A stretch of DNA of 64,000 bases, from contig UCNG01000020.1 in NCBI GenBank assembly GCA_900473915.1, positions 312,439 to 376,438 on the forward strand, written 5' to 3'. The position numbers were made by a program, and so were the translations under genes. Below are positions 8,833 to 18,241 of the stretch, piece after piece. How positions within the stretch are numbered: the stretch's first letter is position 1; every line of letters begins with the position of its first letter. This DNA comes from Hyphomicrobiales bacterium. Its GTDB lineage: Bacteria > Pseudomonadota > Alphaproteobacteria > Rhizobiales > Rhizobiaceae. Under the pieces are notes generated by a model, which was not told where the DNA came from, did not search any database, and worked only from the letters and a program-made list of their open reading frames with translations.

Positions 8833-9405
8833 TCAGATTTGTTCGACCTGCTGCACTTCCGGCACGAAATGGCGCAGAAGATTCTGAATGCCGTGCTTCA
8901 GCGTTGCCGTCGATGATGGGCAGCCGGAGCACGCGCCCTTCATGTTCAGGAATACGGTGCCATTTTCAAAACCTCGGAACGTGATATCGCCCCCATCCTG
9001 CGCCACTGCCGGGCGAACACGGGTTTCGATCAGTTCCTTGATGATTTCGACGGTTTCGGCGTCGGCTTCATCGAAAAATTCTTCCTCGCCATGCGCGGCG
9101 GCGGCATCGGCATTGCTGTTGCCGGCCATTGCAGGCGCGCCGGACATGAAATGTTCCATGATCGTGCCAAGGATAGCAGGCTTCAGATGCTGCCATTCGC
9201 CATCGTCCTTGGTGACGGTGATGAAGTCATAGCCGAAGAAAACACCCGTTACGCCCGGAACCGAAAAGAGCTTGGCCGCAAGCGGCGAGGTGTTGCCAGC
9301 GGTGGAGGCGTCGCGGAAATCGGCGGTGCCTTCCGGCATGACCACCTTGCCGGGAAGAAACTTCAGGGTCGCCGGGTTGGGCGTGGTTTCAGTCTGGATG
9401 AACAT
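8833..9405 (-). CDS. NifU/Nfu-type iron-sulfur scaffold protein
   Basis: A 190-residue two-domain protein. Residues 1-90 form the Nfu N-terminal domain (MFIQTETTPNPATLKFLPG, then SVFF-like GVTGVFFGYDFITVTK). The C-terminal NifU domain carries VAQDGGDITFRGFENG and the cluster-binding CSGCPSS (C-x2-C) followed by LKHGIQNLL. Proteins of this architecture receive and pass on [4Fe-4S] clusters. The start at 9405 is preferred because MFIQTE is the usual beginning; the open frame extends 21 codons further upstream without family similarity. It converges on the L,D-transpeptidase gene across a shared terminator. Confidence 0.93.
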   Translation of the reverse strand: MFIQTETTPNPATLKFLPGKVVMPEGTADFRDASTAGNTSPLAAKLFSVPGVTGVFFGYDFITVTKDDGEWQHLKPAILGTIMEHFMSGAPAMAGNSNADAAAAHGEEEFFDEADAETVEIIKELIETRVRPAVAQDGGDITFRGFENGTVFLNMKGACSGCPSSTATLKHGIQNLLRHFVPEVQQVEQI

Positions 9406-9515
9406 GCCGGTTGTCCCGCTTTCAGATTTTGGAACGATTTTCGTAAGCGCAGATCCGCATGGACGCAAGCGCTGTCCCGATCTCGCGCGTATCAGTTGTC
9501 ATCAATATAGGGTGA

Positions 9516-10004
9516 TTACGTCACCGCATCAATGTCGTCGTCGCTCATACCCGCCGGAATGACCGTCACCGGGATCGGGAACTGCGCCCGACCGGCCAGC
9601 GATTGCACGAGGGGGCCGGGGCCTTCCTTGCCTGAACCGGCAGCCAGAACAAGAATGGCGATGTCCTGATCTTCCTCGATGAGGCAAATGAGTTCTTCGG
9701 CGGTTTCGCCTTCGCGGATGCTGATTTCAGGCTCGATCCCGTGATCGGCACGCACAGTTGCAGCAAATTTTTCGAGCGCTGCCCGCGCCCGATCCTGTGC
9801 TTCCGAGCGCATGATTTCACCTACGCCCAGAATTTGCTGGAAATCCGAATCGTCGATCACGAAAAGCAGGATGAGCGAGCCGCCCGTGTTTTTTGCACGG
9901 CGCGCCGCATAGGCAACGGCGCGTCCGCATTCGGGCGTTTCGTCGATGACAGCAAGAAACTTGCGGCGGTGACCGGCTTCCCGGCTAAGTCGTTTTGATA
10001 CCAT
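9516..10004 (-). CDS. Universal stress protein (UspA family)
   Basis: The 162-residue product has one Usp fold: RKFLAVIDETPECGRAVAYAARRA at the start (beta1 and the first helix), a hydrophobic LILLFVIDD strand, and near the end a nucleotide-binding type loop, LVLAAGSGKEGPGPLVQSL, before FPIPVTVIPAG. The G-x2-G-x9-G pattern suggests an ATP-binding member. The start at 10004 gives the usual N-terminus; the longer frame reaching 10127 overlaps trpS and is not family-like. It lies downstream of trpS on the same strand, but a strong hairpin separates the two. Confidence 0.88.
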   Translation of the reverse strand: MVSKRLSREAGHRRKFLAVIDETPECGRAVAYAARRAKNTGGSLILLFVIDDSDFQQILGVGEIMRSEAQDRARAALEKFAATVRADHGIEPEISIREGETAEELICLIEEDQDIAILVLAAGSGKEGPGPLVQSLAGRAQFPIPVTVIPAGMSDDDIDAVT

Positions 10005-10050
10005 GGCCGCAATTTGCCATCGGGATTGATCGTCTGCAAGCTGGCATTTG

Positions 10051-10080
10051 GCAGGGCGCGAGGATCGAAACGCGCCCTGC
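10051..10080 (-). terminator. Strong hairpin between trpS and the universal stress gene
   Basis: A perfect ten-base-pair stem (GCAGGGCGCG / CGCGCCCTGC) with a ten-base loop lies just after the trpS stop on the minus strand. No T-run follows, so it may be an RNA-stabilising 3' structure rather than a true intrinsic terminator. Confidence 0.5.
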
Positions 10081-10092
10081 TGATCAAGAAAT

Positions 10093-11160
10093 TCAGTTCT
10101 GCAACCAGCCGACGATGTCGCGGACATGGCGCATGGTCTGTTCGGCGATCACGCCAGCCCGCTCGCCGCCATCGCGCAGAACGCTGTCGATGTAGGCCGG
10201 ATCGGCGATCAGTCGGCGCATCTCGTGGGTGATCGGCGAAAGCTTCGCGACCGCCAGTTCGGCAAGCGATGCCTTGAATTCGGAGAACTGGCGTCCGCCG
10301 AATTCCTTCAGCACATCTTCCTTCGACTGGGAGGAAAGGGCCGCATAAATGCCAACCAGATTATCGGCTTCCGGACGACCGGCGAGGCCATCGAGTTCCG
10401 TGGGCAGGCCGTCGGAATCGGTCTTTGCCTTGCGGATTTTCTTGGTGATGGTCTCTTCGTCATCGATCAGGTTGATGCGCGACAGGTCCGACGGATCGGA
10501 CTTCGACATCTTCTTGGTGCCATCGCGCAGCGACATGATCCGCATTGCCGGGCCGGAAATAACTGGCTCGGTGAGCGGGAAGAAGCCCGATACCTGCTCG
10601 TCACCAACCTGCATATCCACACCGATGCCGAGCGAGGCGATACGGTCGGAATAGTCATTGTTGAACTTCTGGGCGATATCGCGGGTCAGTTCCAGATGCT
10701 GCTTCTGGTCCTCGCCGACCGGTACTGCGGTGGCGCGATAAAGCAGGATGTCGGCGGCCATCAGGCTCGGATAGGCAAACAGGCCGAGCGAAGCATTTTC
10801 GCGGTCCTTGCCTGCCTTGTCCTTGAACTGGGTCATGCGGTTCATCCAGCCGATACGCGCGACGCAGTTGAACACCCATGCAAGCTCCGCATGCTGCATG
10901 ACGCGGCTCTGGTTGAAAACGATGCTCTTCTTCGGATCAACACCAGCAGCGAGATAGGCAGCGGTCACCTCCCGGGTCGAGTTCGTTAACTCGGCCGGAT
11001 CGGGTGAAATAGTCAGCGCATGCATATCGACGACACAATAGATGCAGTCGTTGGTGTTTTGCATGTCCACCCACTGCTTGATTGCCCCGAGATAATTGCC
11101 GAGGTGAAGATTTCCGGTCGGTTGTGCGCCGGAGAAAACAAGCGGTTTGAACGTGCTCAT
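10093..11160 (-). CDS. trpS: Tryptophanyl-tRNA synthetase
   Basis: A 355-residue class I aminoacyl-tRNA synthetase that charges tRNA-Trp. The HIGH-type motif is [12 protein letters not shown] at about residues 14-25 and the KMSKS motif is intact ([10 protein letters not shown] near 218). Other family marks are VDMHALT and [13 protein letters not shown]. Length is normal. It lies downstream of murJ on the same strand but an intrinsic terminator intervenes, so trpS is probably transcribed from its own promoter in the short 94-base spacer. Confidence 0.98.
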   Translation of the reverse strand: MSTFKPLVFSGAQPTGNLHLGNYLGAIKQWVDMQNTNDCIYCVVDMHALTISPDPAELTNSTREVTAAYLAAGVDPKKSIVFNQSRVMQHAELAWVFNCVARIGWMNRMTQFKDKAGKDRENASLGLFAYPSLMAADILLYRATAVPVGEDQKQHLELTRDIAQKFNNDYSDRIASLGIGVDMQVGDEQVSGFFPLTEPVISGPAMRIMSLRDGTKKMSKSDPSDLSRINLIDDEETITKKIRKAKTDSDGLPTELDGLAGRPEADNLVGIYAALSSQSKEDVLKEFGGRQFSEFKASLAELAVAKLSPITHEMRRLIADPAYIDSVLRDGGERAGVIAEQTMRHVRDIVGWLQN

Positions 11161-11171
11161 GATCGTTTCCT

Positions 11172-11203
11172 AAAAAAGTTAGCCCCGCCGGTGGAGAGCG
11201 GGG
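11172..11203 (-). terminator. Intrinsic terminator after glnD-murJ
   Basis: Read on the minus strand, CCCCGC pairs with GCGGGG across a nine-base loop, followed by CTAAC and a TTTTTT run. It would end transcription after murJ, before trpS. Confidence 0.8.
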
Positions 11204-11254
11204 ATTTTGAATGCTGGTCTTTTCGCAGAGACGCAGCCGCCTTTCAAGCGCGAA

Positions 11255-12844
11255 TTATTGCTCGCTTTCAGGGGCTTTCTTTGCCGCGCCGCGCTTGATG
11301 TTGCGGCGGATCATCCCGGTATTCGCCCCGCCGAGACCGAAGGCAAAACCGAAATAAACCACCATTGCGGCGACCACGATTGCGGTCACGGTTCCCGCCC
11401 GTACAACGAGCGGCGCAGCCGAGGAAAGCTCATGGGCGAAGTAGCCGATGGCAAAATGGATGCCGGCAGCCATGATCGCGGCAGCGACGAGGAGGCGCGG
11501 AATGCGGGTGAGGAGTGGAATATCCTGCCCCCAATGGCCGCGCTTCACCAGTGTCGCGAAAAGCAACACGGCGTTGACCCAGCCCGCGACGATTTCAGCG
11601 GTGGCGATGCCGGTCGGTCCGAAATGCGGGAAAAGCGTGATGGCAAGCGAGACGTTCACCGCCACCGAAATGGCGGCAAAGATCATCGGCGTGCGGGTAT
11701 CCTCGCGGGCGAAGAAGCCCGGAATGAACGCCTTTATCAGCACGAAAGCAGGAAGACCGAGGCCATAGATCGCCAGAATATTGGAGACGACGAGCGTGGA
11801 GTCCGGGCTGAACTTGCCGCGTTCGAACAGAAGACGGACGATGGGTTCCGACATGACGAGCAGGGCCGCCGCCGCTGGCAGCGTCAGAAACAATGTGAAC
11901 TCGACCGAGCGGTTCTGCAGGTTCGACGCTTCTTTCATATGCCCGCCGCGCAGCGCGCGCGCCAGTTCCGGCAGCAGCACGGTCGCCACCGCGATGCCGA
12001 CGACGCCGAGCGGAAGCTGATAGATGCGGTCTGCATAAACGAGCGAGGAAACCGCGCCTTCCATGCCTGAGGCGATGTTGGTGTTGATCAGCAGGTTTAT
12101 CTGCGTGATGCCGCCGGTGATGGCGGCGGGAAGCGCCAGAACCAGCAACCGTTTGACATTGGAGGTGAGGCGCGGGCGGCGAAATCCGATCTTGATGCCT
12201 GCATTGCGCACGGCAATCCAGACGATGGCAAGCTGAACCAGGCCCGCAGCCATGACGCCCCAGGAAAGGCCGTAGCCGACCGAAAGCGCATCATAGCCGC
12301 GCCACCAGGCCACGGCCAGAACGCCAATCAGGATGATGTTGAGAAAAACCGGCGCGATAGCCGCGGCGAAATAGCGGTGCAGCGAATTGAGCATTCCGCC
12401 CATCATCGCAGCAAGCGACATGCAGGCGAGATAAGGAAACATGATGACGGCGAGACGTACCGTATTATCGAACTTCACCGGATCGTCGGTAAAACCCGGA
12501 GCGATGACCGTGCGCACGATGAAGGGCATCGAAAGTTCCATCACGATGGTCAGGAACAGAAGCACGGTGAAAAGCACGCCGAACACTTCTTCGGAAAAAC
12601 GGCGTGCGCCGTCCATGCCGTTCTTTTCGATCTCCTTGGCAAAAAGCGGCACGAAGGCGGAATTGAACGCGCCTTCGGCAAACAGACGTCGGAATGTGTT
12701 TGGGAAACGGAAGGCGGCATTGAAAGCATCGGCCACTGGACCGGTGCCAAGTGCCGCCGCCATGAACATCTCGCGCGTGAAGCCGAAAATGCGGCTCATC
12801 AGCGTGCCGGACGCGACCGTGGCGAACTTTTTGACCAAACTCAT
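11255..12844 (-). CDS. murJ: Lipid II flippase MurJ (MviN)
   Basis: A 529-residue polytopic membrane protein of the MOP superfamily with about 14 hydrophobic segments. The N-terminus MSLVKKFATVASGTLMSRIFGFTREMFMAA and the AFNAAFRFPNTFRRLFAEGAFNSAFVP stretch (about residues 40-66) are the hallmark of MurJ. It flips the undecaprenyl-linked peptidoglycan precursor across the inner membrane. The gene starts 12 bases after the glnD stop, so the two are co-transcribed, an arrangement common in Rhizobiales. A basic tail (RRNIKRGAAKK) ends the protein on the cytoplasmic side. No anomaly is seen. Confidence 0.97.
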   Translation of the reverse strand: MSLVKKFATVASGTLMSRIFGFTREMFMAAALGTGPVADAFNAAFRFPNTFRRLFAEGAFNSAFVPLFAKEIEKNGMDGARRFSEEVFGVLFTVLLFLTIVMELSMPFIVRTVIAPGFTDDPVKFDNTVRLAVIMFPYLACMSLAAMMGGMLNSLHRYFAAAIAPVFLNIILIGVLAVAWWRGYDALSVGYGLSWGVMAAGLVQLAIVWIAVRNAGIKIGFRRPRLTSNVKRLLVLALPAAITGGITQINLLINTNIASGMEGAVSSLVYADRIYQLPLGVVGIAVATVLLPELARALRGGHMKEASNLQNRSVEFTLFLTLPAAAALLVMSEPIVRLLFERGKFSPDSTLVVSNILAIYGLGLPAFVLIKAFIPGFFAREDTRTPMIFAAISVAVNVSLAITLFPHFGPTGIATAEIVAGWVNAVLLFATLVKRGHWGQDIPLLTRIPRLLVAAAIMAAGIHFAIGYFAHELSSAAPLVVRAGTVTAIVVAAMVVYFGFAFGLGGANTGMIRRNIKRGAAKKAPESEQ

Positions 12845-12856
12845 TTACTGAAAAAC

Positions 12857-15661
12857 CTATGCTGCGGCCTGCGACGAGCGGCCGTTTGTCTTGCTGCCAT
12901 TTTCCGCGCCCAGCACACCAAGCAGCTTGCGCCTGATATTGCCCTGGCGGGTGGCGTTTGAAATCTTGTGGCCCACTAGGTCGGTTACGTAAAAACTGTC
13001 AATCACCTTCTCGCCAAACGTGGTGATATGGGCAGAAGCAATATCCAGTGAAAGGTCGGAAATAAGGCCGGTCAGTTCCGAAAGCAGACCGGGTCGATCC
13101 AGTCCTTCCACCTCGATGACGGTGAACTTGTTGGAGAGCGTGTTGTTGATCTCGACCCGCGGCTCCACCTTGAAAGCCTTGGCAGCCTTTTTCGGCTTGG
13201 TGCGCTTGGCCAGCACGTCGGGCAGATGCGCCTTGCCGGACAGGACATCCTCGATGACCTTGCCGACGCGTTCAGCGCGGCGGCGCTCGTCATCGTCGGT
13301 ATCGAATTCGCGGCTGATGAGAATAGTGTCCAGCGCGCGCCCGTCGCCGGTCGTGAAAATCTGCGCGTCCACGATATTGCCGCCTGCCGCGGCACAAGCG
13401 CCGGTGATGATCGACAACAGGCGCGGATGGTCAGGCGCCAGCACCGTGATTTCGGTCACGGCCTCGAATGTATGCGGCTTGGCCATGGTGGCCAGAGCCC
13501 GCTGGTTGCGGTCGGCTTCACGAATGAAATGGGCGTGCCGGACCTGATCCTCAAGGCTGACTGTAAAGAGGTAGTTTTGATAATGCAGGTCGAGATAGGC
13601 TTCGCGCTCAGCCGATGGCCAGTCGGCCAGTTTTCCGGCAAGCGCCTGCCGTGCCTGCCGGTCACGGTCGGCGCGGGACAGTTCCGAAAAGCCGCCGGTT
13701 AAAACCAGTTCGGTTTCATAGAAGAGCGTGCGCAGAAGTTGGCCCTTCCAGCCATTCCACACGCCGGGGCCGACCGCCTTGATGTCGCAGACCGTCAGGA
13801 TCAGGAGAAGCTTCAACCGCTCCATGGTCTGTACCATGTCGGCAAAGTCTATGATGGTCTTGCGATCATTGAGATCACGAGACTGCGCCACCATGCTCAT
13901 GGTCAGATGTTCGCGCACAAGCCATTCGACGGTTTCGGTTTCGGCGGGGGTAAGGCCGAAGCGCGGTCCAAGCCTGCGGGCGATGCGCGCACCGGCAACC
14001 GAGTGGTCCTCCGGGCGCCCCTTGGCGATGTCGTGCAGGAGCAGCGCTACATAAAGCAGGTTGCGGTCACGCTTGACGGTGGTGATGAGGTGGTTTGAAA
14101 GCGGATGTTCGTTTTCAAGCTCGCCATGCTCGATTTCCGACAGCACGGCGATGCAGCGCAGCAGATGCTCATCCACCGTATAATGGTGGTACATGTTGAA
14201 TTGCATCATGGCGACGATCTTGCCGAAATCCGGAATGAATTTCCCAAGCACGCCGGATTCGTTCATGCGGCGCAAAATGAGTTCGGGATTGCGCGGCGAA
14301 GCGAGGACTTCCAGGAAAAGCCTGTTGGCTTCGGGATTTTCACGCAGATCGGCGTTGATGAGCTTCAGCGAGCGGGTGAGCTGCTGCATCGCTTCGGGAT
14401 GAAATTCCAGCCCGTGCTTGTCCGCCAGATGGAAGAGACGGATGATATTGACCGGATCTTCCTTGAAAACCTCCGGCCGCGCGATGTTGATGCGGTGATT
14501 TTCCGAAACGAAATCGCCGTCCGCGGAAAGCTTGCGCTTGCGTCGCGAGAAAGTGAGGAAGATGCGGTTGAAGCCCGGAACGTGCTTGGCCTGCTGTTCC
14601 TCCAGCGCGGCACAGATGATGCGGGTGAGGTCGCCCACATCCTTCGCCACCAGAAAGTAATGCTTCATGAAGCGTTCGACATAGTTCTGGCCGGGATGCG
14701 CCGTATAGCCAAGGCGTTCGGCGATTTCCGGCTGTATATCGAAGGAAAGGCGCTCTTCTGCCTTCAGTGTCGCAAAATGCATGTGGCAGCGCACGGCCCA
14801 GAGAAAATCCTCGGCCTTGTTGAACAGCTTCAGTTCGGCGCGTGACAGAACGCCGAGCTTGACCAGTTCTTCCTTGGTCTTGACGCGATAAAAATATTTG
14901 GTGATCCAGAACAGCGTGTGCAGGTCGCGCTGGCCACCCTTGCCTTCCTTGACATTCGGCTCGACCAGATAACGGGTTTCGCCCGCCTTGCGGTGGCGCT
15001 GGTCGCGCTCGGCAAGCTTGGCCTGAATGAATTCGGGGCCGGTATCCTTGACGATTTCCTCATCGAAGCGGGCGACAAGCGTCTTGAAAAGGTCCTTGTT
15101 GCCGGAGAGCAAGCGTGCGTCGAGGATCGCCGTGCGGATCGTCATGTCCTCGCGTGCCAGACGGATGCACTCATCGATATTGCGTGTGGAGTGTCCAACT
15201 TTCAGCCCCATGTCCCACAGCATGTAGAGCATGTATTCGACCACCTGCTCGCCCCAGGGGGTCTGCTTGTAGGGCAGCAGAAACAGGAGATCGATATCCG
15301 ATCCCGGCGCCAGCCCGCCCCGCCCATAGCCGCCGACTGCGACGATAGCCATATTTTCGGCCTTCGACGGATTGACCATCGGATAGGCCTTGGTGGTGGC
15401 GAATTCGAACAGCGCCTCGATCAGCGTGTCCATGAGAAAGGAAAGGCGTTTGGCGCAGAGCGTGCCGCCGCCATCCTTCATCAGCATGCCTTCCGCATTG
15501 GCGCGCCCGCGCACCAGAGCATCCTTCAGAGCCTGAAGCACCACTTTGCGCACGGTCGGGCTGGTATAGTTTTCGTCCGTGGAATCCGCCAGTTCGTTGA
15601 GCTTGCGGCGCAGCGTTTCGGGATTGACGATCTCTTCCAGCTTAAGGTCGTGTGCGCTCAT
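12857..15661 (-). CDS. glnD: Bifunctional PII uridylyltransferase / uridylyl-removing enzyme
   Basis: The 934-residue nitrogen sensor adds UMP to PII proteins under nitrogen limitation and removes it in excess. In order: an N-terminal nucleotidyltransferase domain with [19 protein letters not shown] (about residues 105-125), a central HD phosphohydrolase domain with LLLHDIAKG near 520, and two C-terminal ACT domains ([20 protein letters not shown] and [17 protein letters not shown]). The start at 15661 ([11 protein letters not shown]) yields 934 residues, the length I recall for Brucella GlnD; the longer frame has no support. It heads a two-gene unit with murJ. Its neighbours rpoN and ptsN elsewhere in the window add to the nitrogen-control theme. 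Confidence 0.97.
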   Translation of the reverse strand: MSAHDLKLEEIVNPETLRRKLNELADSTDENYTSPTVRKVVLQALKDALVRGRANAEGMLMKDGGGTLCAKRLSFLMDTLIEALFEFATTKAYPMVNPSKAENMAIVAVGGYGRGGLAPGSDIDLLFLLPYKQTPWGEQVVEYMLYMLWDMGLKVGHSTRNIDECIRLAREDMTIRTAILDARLLSGNKDLFKTLVARFDEEIVKDTGPEFIQAKLAERDQRHRKAGETRYLVEPNVKEGKGGQRDLHTLFWITKYFYRVKTKEELVKLGVLSRAELKLFNKAEDFLWAVRCHMHFATLKAEERLSFDIQPEIAERLGYTAHPGQNYVERFMKHYFLVAKDVGDLTRIICAALEEQQAKHVPGFNRIFLTFSRRKRKLSADGDFVSENHRINIARPEVFKEDPVNIIRLFHLADKHGLEFHPEAMQQLTRSLKLINADLRENPEANRLFLEVLASPRNPELILRRMNESGVLGKFIPDFGKIVAMMQFNMYHHYTVDEHLLRCIAVLSEIEHGELENEHPLSNHLITTVKRDRNLLYVALLLHDIAKGRPEDHSVAGARIARRLGPRFGLTPAETETVEWLVREHLTMSMVAQSRDLNDRKTIIDFADMVQTMERLKLLLILTVCDIKAVGPGVWNGWKGQLLRTLFYETELVLTGGFSELSRADRDRQARQALAGKLADWPSAEREAYLDLHYQNYLFTVSLEDQVRHAHFIREADRNQRALATMAKPHTFEAVTEITVLAPDHPRLLSIITGACAAAGGNIVDAQIFTTGDGRALDTILISREFDTDDDERRRAERVGKVIEDVLSGKAHLPDVLAKRTKPKKAAKAFKVEPRVEINNTLSNKFTVIEVEGLDRPGLLSELTGLISDLSLDIASAHITTFGEKVIDSFYVTDLVGHKISNATRQGNIRRKLLGVLGAENGSKTNGRSSQAAA

Positions 15662-15744
15662 GCGGCATGTAGATCCGGTTTGCGGAGAAAGGACAGCGGG
15701 CAACCTATCCTATAGCCGCTTTTATCGACGATGAATATCCAAAA

Positions 15745-15772
15745 GCAAAGGCCGGGTTTCCCCGGCCTTTGC
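15745..15772 (-). terminator. Intrinsic terminator after the malic enzyme gene
   Basis: A perfect 12-base-pair stem (GCAAAGGCCGGG / CCCGGCCTTTGC, four-base loop) follows the maeB stop and is followed on the minus strand by CTTTTGG. It separates maeB from glnD. Confidence 0.85.
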
Positions 15773-15791
15773 ATCGCTATTCGCTGATTTT

Positions 15792-18086
15792 TCAGTTCGT
15801 CGCATTATAGGCGGTGATGGCCGCCATGTTGACGATGTCGGAATCCTTCGCGCCGATGGTGACGATCTGCGCGGGCTTGTCGAGGCCGACGAGCAACGGG
15901 CCGATGATCGTTGCACCGCCCAGTTCCTGCAGCATGTCGGCGGCAATCGAGGCCGAGTGATTATCCGGCGTGACGATCACATTGGCCGGACCCGACAGGC
16001 GGATGAACGGATATTGTTCCATCAGCTTCGGGTTCAGCGCCACATCGGCACTCATTTCGCCATCGAATTCGAAATCGACATGGCGTGTTGCCAGAATGCG
16101 GACGGCTTCCTGGATACGTGCGGAGCGTTCACCGCCCATATGGCCAAAAGTCGAGAAGGCGGTCAGCGCCACTCGCGGCACATAACCCATGCGGCGTGCC
16201 ATGCCTGCGGCTTCCACCGCAATGTCGGCAAGTTCGTCTGCGGTTGGCATTTCATGGACGGCGGTATCGGCGATGAACACCGTGCGTCCACGGCAAAGCG
16301 CGATGGAAACACCGACCATGCGGTGGCCGGGCTTGGAATCGATCACGCGGCGCACGTCGTCAAGGCCCGTCGCGTAGTTGCGGGTCACGCCCGTCACCAT
16401 GCCATCGGCATCGCCAAGCGCCACCATGCAGGCCGCAAAATGATTGCGGTCATTGTTGATGAGGCGGTGGCAATCGCGTGTCAGATAGCCCTTGCGCTGG
16501 AGTTTCTCGTAGAGATAGTCGGCATAGGCGGCATTGCGGCTCGACAGGCGCGCATTGATGATTTCAATGCCGGGGCGGTCGAGATCAAGGCCGGCAGCCT
16601 TGGCCGTGTCTTGCACCCGTTCCTCGCGGCCCACCAGAATTGCGGTGCCAAGGCCCTGATTGACGTAGGAAACGGCGGCACGCATCACCTGTTCTTCTTC
16701 GCCTTCGGCAAAGACGATGCGCTTCGGCTGGCGGCGCACGCGTTCATAGATGCCGCGAAGGGTCGAGGCGATCGGATCGCGGCGCGCCGACAGTTCGCGC
16801 TTATAGCCTTCAATGTCGGCAATGGCGCGTCCGGCAACGCCGGTTTCCATCGCAGCCTTGGCAACGGCAGCCGAGACAGATGCAAGCAGGCGCGGATCGA
16901 ACGGCACCGGAATGATATAGTTCTGGCCGAAGCGCGGACGGCTGCCCTGATAGGCGGCAACCACGTCGTCCGGCACGTCCTCACGGGCGAGTTCGGCCAG
17001 CGCGTTGACGGCGGCGATTTTCATCGCGTCGTTGATGGTCGTCGCGCGCACGTCGAGCGCGCCGCGGAAGATGTAGGGGAAGCCAAGCACATTGTTGACC
17101 TGGTTCGGATAATCTGAGCGGCCGGTGGCAACGATGGCGTCGTCACGGATGCGCGCCACTTCTTCAGGCGTCACTTCCGGGTCGGGATTGGCCATGGCGA
17201 AGATGATCGGGTTCGGCGCCATGGAGCGGACCATGTCTTCCGTGAACGCGCCTTTGGCCGAAAGGCCGAACACCACGTCCGCTCCATTCAGGGCATCGGC
17301 GAGCGACCGCTTGTCGGTCTTCACCGCGTGCGCCGATTTCCACTGGTTCATGCCCTCTTCGCGGCCCTGATAGACGACGCCCTTGGTGTCACACAGGATG
17401 ACGTTTTCCGGGGCAAAACCCATCGCCTTGATAAGCTCGATACAGGCGATGCCCGCCGAGCCCGCGCCATTGCAGACGAGCTTTGTCGTCTTCATGTCGC
17501 GGCCGGTCAGGTGCAGCGCATTGATGAGGCCGGCGGCGGCGATGATGGCCGTTCCGTGCTGGTCGTCGTGGAAAACCGGAATATCCATCAATTCGCGCAG
17601 GCGCTGCTCGATTATGAAGCAGTCGGGCGCCTTGATATCTTCCAGATTGATGCCGCCAAACGACGGGCCGAGATAGCGCACCGCATTGATGAAAGCGTCG
17701 ATATCGGTGGTATCGACCTCAAGATCGATGGAGTCGACATCGGCAAAGCGCTTGAACAGCACGGCCTTGCCTTCCATGACCGGCTTCGATGCGAGCGCGC
17801 CCAGATTACCGAGGCCGAGAATGGCGGTGCCGTTGGAAATGACGGCGACCAGATTGCCCTTGGCCGTGTAATCATAGGCGAGAGCGGCGTCTTCGGCGAT
17901 TGCCTTCACCGGCACAGCGACGCCCGGCGAATAGGCGAGGGACAGGTCGCGCTGCGTGGTCATGGGCTTGGTGGGGTTGATCTCCAGCTTGCCCGGACGA
18001 CCCTGCGCGTGAAAGTCCAGCGCTTCCTTCTCACTGGCTGTGGGTGCGCGTTCTGATGTGTTGCCCTTCGGCGTCGAGGCTGGCAT
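15792..18086 (-). CDS. maeB: NADP-type malic enzyme with C-terminal phosphotransacetylase-like domain
   Basis: A 764-residue fusion. Residues 1 to about 430 form the malic enzyme, with [18 protein letters not shown], the metal-site region [11 protein letters not shown], and NAD(P)-binding [16 protein letters not shown]. Residues about 440-764 resemble phosphate acetyltransferase ([16 protein letters not shown] near the junction, [24 protein letters not shown] near the end). It decarboxylates malate to pyruvate, supplying NADPH or gluconeogenic pyruvate. In rhizobial homologues the C-terminal domain has no transacetylase activity and acts in regulation and assembly. The start at 18086 is fixed by a GGAGGG ribosome site eight bases upstream. 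The gene is divergent from mutS. Confidence 0.95.
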   Translation of the reverse strand: MPASTPKGNTSERAPTASEKEALDFHAQGRPGKLEINPTKPMTTQRDLSLAYSPGVAVPVKAIAEDAALAYDYTAKGNLVAVISNGTAILGLGNLGALASKPVMEGKAVLFKRFADVDSIDLEVDTTDIDAFINAVRYLGPSFGGINLEDIKAPDCFIIEQRLRELMDIPVFHDDQHGTAIIAAAGLINALHLTGRDMKTTKLVCNGAGSAGIACIELIKAMGFAPENVILCDTKGVVYQGREEGMNQWKSAHAVKTDKRSLADALNGADVVFGLSAKGAFTEDMVRSMAPNPIIFAMANPDPEVTPEEVARIRDDAIVATGRSDYPNQVNNVLGFPYIFRGALDVRATTINDAMKIAAVNALAELAREDVPDDVVAAYQGSRPRFGQNYIIPVPFDPRLLASVSAAVAKAAMETGVAGRAIADIEGYKRELSARRDPIASTLRGIYERVRRQPKRIVFAEGEEEQVMRAAVSYVNQGLGTAILVGREERVQDTAKAAGLDLDRPGIEIINARLSSRNAAYADYLYEKLQRKGYLTRDCHRLINNDRNHFAACMVALGDADGMVTGVTRNYATGLDDVRRVIDSKPGHRMVGVSIALCRGRTVFIADTAVHEMPTADELADIAVEAAGMARRMGYVPRVALTAFSTFGHMGGERSARIQEAVRILATRHVDFEFDGEMSADVALNPKLMEQYPFIRLSGPANVIVTPDNHSASIAADMLQELGGATIIGPLLVGLDKPAQIVTIGAKDSDIVNMAAITAYNATN

Positions 18087-18241
18087 GTTCCCTCCGGTTT
18101 TCTCTGCGGGAAAACCTCGATAGCGCCAGTCTTGCATTGTGTAAACAGCGCTTACGGGAATAGATATTCATCCAAAAGCGATGGAATACGAAATTTTATG
18201 ACTTTGGCGTTGTGCGCCAAGCAATAAATGAAGGTTTGCCA

